Below, piece by piece: positions 1-5,778 of a DNA stretch of 5,945 nucleotides (position 1 is its first letter; every line of letters begins with the position of its first letter). Made by a program: the position numbers and the translations under genes. This DNA comes from SIG471 sp045638565. Lineage in GTDB: Bacteria; Bacillota; Clostridia; Oscillospirales; Butyricicoccaceae. The stretch lies in assembly GCA_045638565.1 (NCBI GenBank), contig JAZUBN010000137.1, positions 1 to 5,945 of the forward strand, written 5' to 3'. The notes beneath the pieces are model-generated. The model saw only the letters and a program-made list of their open reading frames with translations, was not told where the DNA came from and searched no databases.

Positions 1-647
1 CATGGCTACGATCCGACTTGCTTATGAACGAAGATGTGAAGTATGTTGTCTCCACAGGCTACGGCAGAGACCTTCTTCCTCAGGCTGACAAGAAGATCAC
101 AGAAATCACTTGCCACGGCAAGGGTGCTGCCTTCCTCAGCCCTGGTATCGACTCTGTTGTCGACATCGGCGGTCAGGACTGTAAAGCTATTTTGCTCGAC
201 AGATTCAACAACATTGCCGACTTTATGATGAACGACAAATGCGCAGCCGGCACAGGCCGCTTCATCGAAATGATGAGCCGTATCATCGACTGTCCTATCG
301 ATGATATCGATGCATTCACAGAAGGCAAAAGCCCTGTTGAAATCTCAAGTATGTGTACAGTTTTCGCAGAAAGTGAAATCATCAGCCTTCTTGCAGAGGG
401 TATCGACAGAGGTGACATCGCTCTCGGTGTTATCCGCTCCATCTGCAGACGTACATCCTTCTTTGCTCAGAAGATCAGATCTGAACAGGCTGTTTTCTTC
501 AGCGGCGGTCTCGCTCGTTTTGAAGTTTTCAGAAGAACTCTCGAAGAGTTTATCGGTCTTCCAGTCCGCACACATCCACAGAGCCAGTTTGCAGGCGCAA
601 TCGGCGCAGCTGTAATCGGCTATGATATGGCAAACAGAAAGAAATAG
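1..647 (+). CDS. 2-hydroxyacyl-CoA dehydratase activase (HgdC/BadF-BcrA family), 5'-partial
   Basis: This is the ATP-dependent activator of 2-hydroxyacyl-CoA dehydratases. In characterised relatives (HgdC of 2-hydroxyglutaryl-CoA dehydratase) a homodimer holds one [4Fe-4S] cluster and uses ATP to push a low-potential electron into the dehydratase during amino-acid fermentation. The frame is open from base 3 with no stop, so the gene enters from outside the window. About 214 residues are visible against roughly 255-270 for the family, so some 50 N-terminal residues, including the first phosphate-binding loop, are missing. Counting from the TTG at 18, visible motifs are STGYGRD (12-18), the second phosphate loop DIGGQD (49-54), NDKCAAGTGRF (72-82), SSMCTVFAESE (110-120) and SGGLAR (162-167). 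Cys75 and Cys113 match the two cluster-ligand cysteines of HgdC. The C-terminus (QFAGAIGAA) is complete and stops at TAG 645-647. The partner dehydratase is not in view. The exact substrate cannot be told, so no symbol is given. Confidence 0.9.
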   Translation, partial: WLRSDLLMNEDVKYVVSTGYGRDLLPQADKKITEITCHGKGAAFLSPGIDSVVDIGGQDCKAILLDRFNNIADFMMNDKCAAGTGRFIEMMSRIIDCPIDDIDAFTEGKSPVEISSMCTVFAESEIISLLAEGIDRGDIALGVIRSICRRTSFFAQKIRSEQAVFFSGGLARFEVFRRTLEEFIGLPVRTHPQSQFAGAIGAAVIGYDMANRKK

Positions 648-659
648 CTGAATAATATT

Positions 660-689
660 AAAAGCCATCTCGTATGAGGTGGCTTTTTT
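660..689. terminator. Bidirectional intrinsic terminator between convergent genes
   Basis: Bases 660-671 (AAAAGCCATCTC) pair with 676-687 (GAGGTGGCTTTT) around a GTAT loop. This gives a 12-bp stem with one G-T wobble. On the plus strand it runs into six T (684-689), ending the dehydratase-activase transcript 12 bases after its stop. On the minus strand the same stem is followed by TTTTAATATTATT, so it should also end the ABC-F transcript. The stem begins directly after the ABC-F stop codon (688-690). Confidence 0.85.
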
Positions 690-2166
690 ACATTTCGATT
701 ATTTTATTTGCGGCAGAGCGGACGAATGCCGAATCGTGCTCGACAAAAATCATTGTGATGTCGTTATTTTTAATCAGCTCTTCTATCTGCATTCGTGAAA
801 AGACGTCGATATAATTGAGCGGCTCATCCCACACATAAAGATGAGCGCTTTCGCACAGCGAGTGGGCAATCATAACCTTTTTCTTCTGCCCTTCGCTCAT
901 ATTTTCTATATTCTTTTCCCTCTGCTCACGGGTTAAATCAAGCTTACGCAGAATGGCTTTGAAAAGGCTTTCGTCAATTCCGTTGGCGGCGGCATAGTCC
1001 TTGAGATTGCCCGAAAGGCTGTCTGAATACTGGCTCAGGTAGGATATTTTAAGACCATTCCCCTTATGGAATGTGCCCTTGAAGCCTATGTTTTCGCCGA
1101 GAATGAGCTTAAGAAGGCTTGTCTTTCCACAGCCGTTTTTGCCGCAAAGGGCTATCTTGTCCCCTCTCCTTATGTCAAGTTCAATTCCTTTACACACTAT
1201 GTTTTCATCGTAGTTTATCGAAAGGTCACGGGCATAGACAAGGATATCAGAATGGAACTTGAGTGGATGTATTTTCAGCTCGTCGGCCTGCTCAATATTT
1301 TTAAGCAAGGCGCTTTTTTCCTCGATGGCTTTTTCCTGTCTGCGCTGAAGATTCTTTGACCTCTGCATCATTTTCTCCGCCTTATGCCCAATGAAGCCTC
1401 TGTCCGGCCTGAGCCCTGAATTGCGTGTGCCGCGCTTGGTCTTTTCAAGGGCATCCGACCATCCTGCTGTCCTTTCCGATGCTGCTTCAAGCTGACGGAT
1501 ACTCTTTTTCAGGCTTTCATTTTTGGCAATTTCATAGTTGTCCTGCATCTCTTTATTGTGAAACCAGGATGAAAAATTGCCGCTCTGCACCTCGATATTG
1601 GCCTTGTTTATCGAAAGGATATGGTCAACGCACTCATCGACAAAGTCGCGGTCGTGGGAGACGAGAATGAATCCTTTTTTGCTATTAAGATAACGTGCGA
1701 CCTTTCTTCTGCCGTCAGCATCGAGATGATTGGTCGGCTCATCTATAAGCAGAAATCTTCCCTCACGGCTGAAAAGAAGCGCAAGCATTACCTTCAGCCT
1801 TTCGCCCCCTGACAGAGTGGAAAACTCCCTTTCCAGAACATCATCGGTGACACCAAGCATACTGAGTTCTTTTTGAAATTGCCAGAACTCCATTTCAGGC
1901 TCAAGCTCACAGGCGAGCTGGGCCGTATTGATATTCATATTTTCAACGGTGTATGGGAAATACATAAAATCAACATCGGAGATTATCTGCCCGCGGTATT
2001 CGTATTTTCCCATCAGCAGATTGAGCATAGTCGTTTTGCCTCTGCCGTTTCTGCCGATAAACCCCAGCTTCCAGTCGGTGTCAATGCGGAAGCTGGCATT
2101 TTCAAAGACGTTGTCATAGCTGCCATCATAGGCAAATGTTAAGTTTTTGATTTCGATGACCGACAA
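688..2166 (-). CDS. ABC-F ATPase, Lsa-type ribosomal protection protein (492 aa)
   Basis: A soluble ABC-F protein with two nucleotide-binding domains and no membrane segments. Members bind the ribosomal E site and reach towards the peptidyl-transferase centre; Lsa-type members protect ribosomes from lincosamides, streptogramin A and pleuromutilins. Domain 1: Walker A GRNGRGKTT (38-46), signature LSGGE (118-122), Walker B LLIDEPTNHLD (139-149), switch His171. The interdomain linker is about 190-300. It carries GFIGHKAEKMMQRSKNLQRR (257-276), the same pattern as the Lsa(A) linker recalled from memory. Domain 2: Walker A GKNGCGKTS (342-350), signature MSEGQ (423-427), Walker B YVWDEPLNYID (444-454), EHD (476-478). 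Length is close to Lsa(A) (about 498). The start is TTG (2166-2164): no ATG lies upstream in frame, GGAAGGGG sits 8 bases away, and MSVIEIKNLTFAYD aligns with the Lsa N-terminus. Family assignment is firm; actual drug protection is inference, and a housekeeping translation role remains possible. Confidence 0.9.
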   Translation of the reverse strand: MSVIEIKNLTFAYDGSYDNVFENASFRIDTDWKLGFIGRNGRGKTTMLNLLMGKYEYRGQIISDVDFMYFPYTVENMNINTAQLACELEPEMEFWQFQKELSMLGVTDDVLEREFSTLSGGERLKVMLALLFSREGRFLLIDEPTNHLDADGRRKVARYLNSKKGFILVSHDRDFVDECVDHILSINKANIEVQSGNFSSWFHNKEMQDNYEIAKNESLKKSIRQLEAASERTAGWSDALEKTKRGTRNSGLRPDRGFIGHKAEKMMQRSKNLQRRQEKAIEEKSALLKNIEQADELKIHPLKFHSDILVYARDLSINYDENIVCKGIELDIRRGDKIALCGKNGCGKTSLLKLILGENIGFKGTFHKGNGLKISYLSQYSDSLSGNLKDYAAANGIDESLFKAILRKLDLTREQREKNIENMSEGQKKKVMIAHSLCESAHLYVWDEPLNYIDVFSRMQIEELIKNNDITMIFVEHDSAFVRSAANKIIEM

Positions 2167-2174
2167 GTTTTCCG

Positions 2175-2182
2175 CCCCTTCC
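2175..2182 (-). promoter_or_regulatory. Ribosome binding site deciding a TTG start (ABC-F gene)
   Basis: On the minus strand GGAAGGGG lies 8 bases before TTG 2166-2164. No ATG or GTG start gives an equally placed site, and the resulting N-terminus matches the family, so the rare TTG start is preferred. Confidence 0.7.
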
Positions 2183-2198
2183 GTAATATGATAATGAT

Positions 2199-2227
2199 AT
2201 TATATCACACCTGACCGTATTTTTCTA
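2199..2227 (-). promoter_or_regulatory. Sigma-A promoter of the ABC-F gene (extended -10)
   Basis: Minus strand: the -10 TATAAT (2204-2199) is a perfect match and is preceded by TGA, forming the extended -10 TGnTATAAT. Seventeen bases upstream is TAGAAA (2227-2222), matching the -35 consensus at 4 of 6 positions and overlapping the spoIIE stop codon. Transcription would begin near 2192, giving a leader of only about 26 bases. That leaves no room for the leader peptide and attenuator hairpins that control several inducible ABC-F resistance genes. Confidence 0.65.
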
Positions 2228-4528
2228 CCGTATCTTTTTCATAACAGCCACAAGGACGGTCATATCGTCATCAATGCGGTCTTTGGTATGTCCTGCCTTA
2301 TCAATGAGGCTTGTTACAAGGGCGGAAGGCTGGTCTTCGGTTTTTATAATCAGCTCCATTTCATTTACGTCGCCCTCTTCCAGCACTCCGTCGGTACCCA
2401 TTATGACCATATTACCCTCACTCAGTCGGAAATATGACGGTTTGTTCAAGCTTTCGGTGTTTTCCTCAAGACCGGGCGGAAATGCATTGGAAACGAACTT
2501 CTGCACCTTGCCGTTTCGCTTTATATATGTAGGTGATGCGCCGTATTTCAACAGCTTGCCCTCCCCTGAAAACATATTTATCTCCAGCAAATCAAGGGTG
2601 GCAAAGCCAATCTTGTCCACATTCATCGAAAGCACAGGCAGAATGGCCTGCACGCTTTCCTCCATTGAACAGCCCGCCTTTATAAATCTTGCAATAAGCG
2701 ACAGAGCATTTTCGGCGGCTAAATGCGCCTTTTCCCCCGAGCCCATGCCATCAGACAGCATAATAATGGCTCTGCCATCGTCTGTAACAAAATACATATA
2801 GAAATCGCCACAAATCTGCTCTCCTTTCTTTTCACGTACTCCGGTGCTGACAGATACCGAAAACCTTTCTTTCTCACGCATACGCCACAGAATATTTCTG
2901 CCCATCTGCACCTTCTCTGCTTTATAAAACTCTCTGCCAAGACAAAGAGAAATACTGTCTGATATCTGATTTAAGTCTTCCACACCTCGTTCAAGCCGGG
3001 AAATCTCTACACACATCCGTCCGCCTGTCATATATACAGTCGCTCTTGCCTTTTTATCATAACAACCAAGCAGGCCTGCAATACGCTTTTCATATTCCGG
3101 AAAATATTCGGTGCCGTCTGCCCTTTCACTCATACTTGCAATCGCCTTCTGCATTCCGGCATACTGACGGGCAACCAGTTTTCGTCTGCCATTTTCCTCA
3201 TTTTCACGCATTTTTCGGCGCATATAAAGGCTGTATTCCTGATTTATCGCACCAATAAGCCTTGTTATATTAAGGCATCGTGCGGCAAAATGATATGGCA
3301 TATCGGTATTCACAATAAAACCTTTCTTGCGCAGGATTTCCGTTATGTCATTCATAACTCCGCAGGTTGTTACATAATCTCTGTCCCAGCAGTTTCCTGC
3401 AACGGGGCAGTTTCTGCAGGCTGTATCAGCCGCCTTATCAAAGACAGATGATATATCATTGTCGTTGTTTGTCCTGCCAATATTGCCGATTTTCTCGATC
3501 GATTCGTATATGTGATCGATAGCTCCCGAAAATGCCGAAAGCCTGTCCTTCATATTATCGGAATTTTCCGATTTCTGAGGCTCAGTTCTTCGTGACTCAG
3601 TATAGAAAAAGGATGCCGTTCTTTCGAGCACACTATGGGGCAGAGTGACAAAAGCGAACGTTGCCGTCATACTCTCAAGCAAGGTTGAAAGACCTGTGCC
3701 GTTATCGCCGCAGACAAAGGCGGCAAAGGCTGAAACTACTGTATAAACAAGGGTAATCTGATACTTTCCGCTTATTTTCATAAGGCTCATAAGGACGGCC
3801 GAAATGCCGTATACGCCGCTGTAAAATATTTCTCCTCGGCTTATATCCATAACCATACCAAAGGAAATAGCAGTCATCACCCCACTCTGCAAATTACCTC
3901 CATACATATAAATAAATATGGCGAATATAATCATACATCTGGCAACTGAGACCACACCGAACAGATGCATTCCGCTGAAAAACATTATATATGTAATGTA
4001 AAGTGCCGTTCCAGCCGCCCTTTTCATATTAATTTTGTCACTTGTAAAGCCCATAAAGCAATATGTAAGCAGAGCTGTAATCATCATTTCAGCAATAACT
4101 GTGCCGAAGTTTGACAGGCTTTCGCTCAACATTACAAGTCCCGCTGTGAAGCCGACTGCCACCGATGCAGCAAATGGCAGGATACTTTTATACCGATATT
4201 CTTTAGCAGTCATCACTCCGAGTGACACAAGCACTATCACGGCACCCATATAGCACAGTCCATCACCCGAGTGAAAAAAGACATATCCCATAGCGGCTCC
4301 GAAGGCTGTGACGATACTTAAATTTGTGAATGTAAATGCCCCGCAAAGAGCAACTCCGAAGGGACTCATCGCGCTGACAGAAGCTCCAGACGATAAAAAT
4401 GATGCCAGCATCCACATCACATACGTTATGCCTTCCTTTTCTTTTACCGCCTTTTTTCCCTTTATAACAAGAATTTCACCCAGTTTTTTAGCGTCTGATA
4501 TTCTCTCCAGAACTTTTTCTTTCATCAT
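2225..4528 (-). CDS. spoIIE: Stage II sporulation protein E, PP2C-type serine phosphatase
   Basis: SpoIIE sits at the polar septum and dephosphorylates the anti-anti-sigma factor SpoIIAA, releasing sigma-F in the forespore; in Bacillus it also binds FtsZ. Numbering from the GTG at 4561 (subtract 11 for the preferred start): a short basic N-terminus (about 14-45), then a long hydrophobic half (about 46-315) with roughly eight to ten membrane segments. A soluble linker follows, carrying CRNCPVAGNCW (382-392). The C-terminal PP2C domain (about 565-775) has CGDFY (Asp586), LSDGMGSG (Asp604), GTDGVLEEGD (Asp724) and DRIDDDMTV (Asp764-766), the metal-binding acidic positions of the family. Length 767 aa is slightly below Bacillus SpoIIE (827), with the domain order intact. 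The start is taken as ATG 4528 because GGAG lies 5 bases upstream and a perfect -10 lies inside the longer GTG-started frame; ATG 4525 is equally possible. It is divergent from hrcA. Confidence 0.95.
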   Translation of the reverse strand: MMKEKVLERISDAKKLGEILVIKGKKAVKEKEGITYVMWMLASFLSSGASVSAMSPFGVALCGAFTFTNLSIVTAFGAAMGYVFFHSGDGLCYMGAVIVLVSLGVMTAKEYRYKSILPFAASVAVGFTAGLVMLSESLSNFGTVIAEMMITALLTYCFMGFTSDKINMKRAAGTALYITYIMFFSGMHLFGVVSVARCMIIFAIFIYMYGGNLQSGVMTAISFGMVMDISRGEIFYSGVYGISAVLMSLMKISGKYQITLVYTVVSAFAAFVCGDNGTGLSTLLESMTATFAFVTLPHSVLERTASFFYTESRRTEPQKSENSDNMKDRLSAFSGAIDHIYESIEKIGNIGRTNNDNDISSVFDKAADTACRNCPVAGNCWDRDYVTTCGVMNDITEILRKKGFIVNTDMPYHFAARCLNITRLIGAINQEYSLYMRRKMRENEENGRRKLVARQYAGMQKAIASMSERADGTEYFPEYEKRIAGLLGCYDKKARATVYMTGGRMCVEISRLERGVEDLNQISDSISLCLGREFYKAEKVQMGRNILWRMREKERFSVSVSTGVREKKGEQICGDFYMYFVTDDGRAIIMLSDGMGSGEKAHLAAENALSLIARFIKAGCSMEESVQAILPVLSMNVDKIGFATLDLLEINMFSGEGKLLKYGASPTYIKRNGKVQKFVSNAFPPGLEENTESLNKPSYFRLSEGNMVIMGTDGVLEEGDVNEMELIIKTEDQPSALVTSLIDKAGHTKDRIDDDMTVLVAVMKKIR

Positions 4529-4533
4529 TATCA

Positions 4534-4537
4534 CTCC
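4534..4537 (-). promoter_or_regulatory. Ribosome binding site deciding the spoIIE start
   Basis: GGAG on the minus strand is 5 bases from ATG 4528 and 8 from ATG 4525. The upstream GTG at 4561 has GAAGG directly abutting it with no spacing, which is unusable. Confidence 0.65.
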
Positions 4538-4549
4538 AATCTTTACACG

Positions 4550-4593
4550 ATTATACATCACCCTTCATAAAAATCTCATCGGGAAATGACGAA
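4550..4593 (-). promoter_or_regulatory. Predicted Spo0A-controlled promoter of spoIIE
   Basis: Minus strand: a perfect -10 TATAAT at 4555-4550, with no convincing -35 at 16-22 bases upstream. A match to the Spo0A box (TGNCGAA) is present as TGACGAA at plus-strand 4587-4593. If transcription starts about 7 bases after the -10 (near 4543), the box centre is at about -47, a position suited to an activator at a promoter with a poor -35. In Bacillus subtilis spoIIE is known to be transcribed by sigma-A RNA polymerase with phosphorylated Spo0A. The leader would be only about 15 bases and contain the GGAG site. A 7-base match alone is weak; position and gene identity raise confidence. Confidence 0.55.
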
Positions 4594-4602
4594 GAAATAC
4601 TC

Positions 4603-4648
4603 GTAAATAAATTTACATAAATGCATTTACAAATTATTTGCAATTTAC
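4603..4648. repeat. AT-rich inverted and direct repeats in the spoIIE-hrcA divergent region
   Basis: Bases 4603-4616 form GTAAAT-AA-ATTTAC, 4618-4629 form the perfect palindrome TAAATGCATTTA, and ATTTAC recurs at 4625-4630 and 4643-4648. AAATT (4631-4635) and AATTT (4642-4646) are also inverted. The tract ends 3 bases before the hrcA -35. It may be an UP-like element or an operator, or merely AT-rich DNA; no known consensus is recognised. Confidence 0.4.
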
Positions 4649-4651
4649 CTA

Positions 4652-4679
4652 TTGACAATGGCGCAAAATGTGCTATAAT
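4652..4679 (+). promoter_or_regulatory. Sigma-A promoter of the hrcA-grpE operon
   Basis: The -35 TTGACA (4652-4657) and -10 TATAAT (4674-4679) both match consensus at 6 of 6. The spacer is 16 bases, and TGC before the -10 makes an extended -10. The start should fall near 4686, inside the CIRCE element, so this very strong promoter is repressible by HrcA. Confidence 0.9.
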
Positions 4680-4683
4680 ACAG

Positions 4684-4710
4684 TTAGCACTTAGGAAGTG
4701 AGAGTGCTAA
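4684..4710. promoter_or_regulatory. CIRCE operator (HrcA binding site)
   Basis: TTAGCACTT (4684-4692), 9-base spacer, GAGTGCTAA (4702-4710). The CIRCE consensus is TTAGCACTC-N9-GAGTGCTAA; only the last base of the left arm differs (T for C). It begins 4 bases after the -10 and covers the expected transcription start, the usual position for HrcA repression of class I heat-shock operons. The following gene is hrcA itself, so this implies autoregulation. Confidence 0.97.
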
Positions 4711-4725
4711 AAGCGAGGTGACACA

Positions 4726-5766
4726 ATGGAATTACCTGAAAGAAAAAAGAATGTTCTCAAAGCGATTGTGAAAAACTATATACTGACAGCCGAACCTCAG
4801 GGCTCCAAGTCGATCGCCAGTGAACTTGGCAGCGTTTCTTCAGCCACTATCAGGCATGACATGAGTGACCTTGAGGAAATGGGATTTCTTGAAAAGCCTC
4901 ATGTATCGGCAGGCAGAGTTCCTTCCTCCCTGGCTTACCGCTTTTATGTGGATGAGCTGATGGACAGATACAACGATACAGCTCACGAGATCGAACATCT
5001 CCAGAGCCTTATCGAAAGTAAGATGGCCGATCTTGACAACATTGCTCAGTCGGCATCTCAGATACTTTCTGAAATTACAAATTATGCCGGTATTTCCTTC
5101 AAAAGACGAATTGGAGCGCCGGTTTTCAAAAAGATTCAGCTTATGCCGCTGGACAACGGTCTTTCCTATGCCCTTATTGCTGTAACATCGGGCGCAGAAG
5201 TGAAAAGCAAGGTGATAACCCTTGAAAGGCCGATTTCTGACAGTGAAATTGATGTATTTATAAACTCGGTCAACAAGATGCTGAAAGAAAGGGCATCCAA
5301 AGAGGTTTTTGATGCTGTAAGGCAGATTATGTCCCCTCTCGATGCCATATATCCGCTGGCAGTCAAGGTTTTTGACTTCATCAGCGCGGCACCTGACAAC
5401 CGAAATGAAAGCATATATATAGATGGTACCACAAAGCTTCTGACTCAGCCTGAGTTCCAGAAAAACGACAGAGCGTTAAAACTTTTCGAATTCCTTTCAA
5501 AAAGCGAAAACATCTCCTCTGTTGCAACTCCTGCTGACGGCAAGCTGGTAAACATCAAAATCAGTCCGCAGACTCAGGTTGGTGAGCTTTCGGACACAGC
5601 ATTTGTATTTACAACTTATAACATGGGTGAAGGCGAGCAGGGCGTGCTTGGCGTTGTAGGTCCTTCACGAATGGACTATGCTGAAGTTGCTGCAAAGCTC
5701 GAAGCATTTGCAAAAACTCTCGGAAAGTTCTACCCTGCTATAACTGAACATAACGATAACGAATAA
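4726..5766 (+). CDS. hrcA: Heat-inducible transcription repressor HrcA
   Basis: HrcA binds CIRCE and represses the hrcA-grpE-dnaK-dnaJ and groESL heat-shock operons; GroEL is needed for its active fold, so unfolded proteins that occupy GroEL relieve repression. The 346 residues match the family's usual 340-350. The N-terminus is a winged helix-turn-helix: LKAIVKNYILTAEPQGSKSI (11-30), then the recognition region SSATIRHDMSDLEEMG (38-53). After it comes the family hallmark SAGRVPSSLAYRFYVDEL (61-78). The remainder is the GAF-like dimerisation region with its inserted domain, and the C-terminal hallmark GVVGPSRMDY (309-318) is present. GAGGTG (4715-4720) lies 5 bases before the ATG. A CIRCE site directly upstream shows self-repression. 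The stop TAA is at 5764-5766, 12 bases before grpE, so the two genes are surely cotranscribed. No truncation or oddity is seen. Confidence 0.98.
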   Translation: MELPERKKNVLKAIVKNYILTAEPQGSKSIASELGSVSSATIRHDMSDLEEMGFLEKPHVSAGRVPSSLAYRFYVDELMDRYNDTAHEIEHLQSLIESKMADLDNIAQSASQILSEITNYAGISFKRRIGAPVFKKIQLMPLDNGLSYALIAVTSGAEVKSKVITLERPISDSEIDVFINSVNKMLKERASKEVFDAVRQIMSPLDAIYPLAVKVFDFISAAPDNRNESIYIDGTTKLLTQPEFQKNDRALKLFEFLSKSENISSVATPADGKLVNIKISPQTQVGELSDTAFVFTTYNMGEGEQGVLGVVGPSRMDYAEVAAKLEAFAKTLGKFYPAITEHNDNE

Positions 5767-5769
5767 TCC

Positions 5770-5775
5770 GGAGGA
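5770..5775 (+). promoter_or_regulatory. Ribosome binding site of grpE
   Basis: GGAGGA in the 12-base hrcA-grpE gap, 3 bases before ATG 5779. It is a near-perfect Shine-Dalgarno core with rather tight spacing, and it fixes the grpE start. Confidence 0.8.
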
Positions 5776-5778
5776 ATA

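Noticed and set aside
2..20. ATG at 2-4 or TTG at 18 as the start of the first gene
   Set aside because: ATG 2-4 is in another frame. TTG 18 lies in the middle of a conserved family, after open codons WLRSD and before the STGYGR motif, which is normally about 55-60 residues from the N-terminus; the gene is cut by the window edge.
345..668. 107-codon minus-strand open frame opposite the activase gene
   Set aside because: It overlaps the conserved cluster-ligand region of the activase and would start inside the terminator hairpin; it is a shadow frame.
1066..1359. 97-codon plus-strand open frame inside the ABC-F gene
   Set aside because: It is the reverse complement of the linker and second Walker A region of the ABC-F protein, with no independent evidence of coding.
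2195..2206. GATAT-A-ATATC inverted repeat after spoIIE as a terminator
   Set aside because: The stem is only 5 bp of A-T-rich sequence with a 1-base centre and no T tract; it is better explained as the -10 region of the ABC-F promoter.
2274..2801. 175-codon plus-strand open frame opposite the spoIIE phosphatase domain
   Set aside because: It is antisense to a highly conserved domain, its product is low-complexity Ser/Pro-rich with no recognisable family, and it has no good ribosome binding site.
4556..4582. A consensus -35 or a sigma-H promoter for spoIIE
   Set aside because: No hexamer at 16-22 bases from the -10 resembles TTGACA, and no paired sigma-H elements (AGGA-like with GAAT) are seen at proper spacing.
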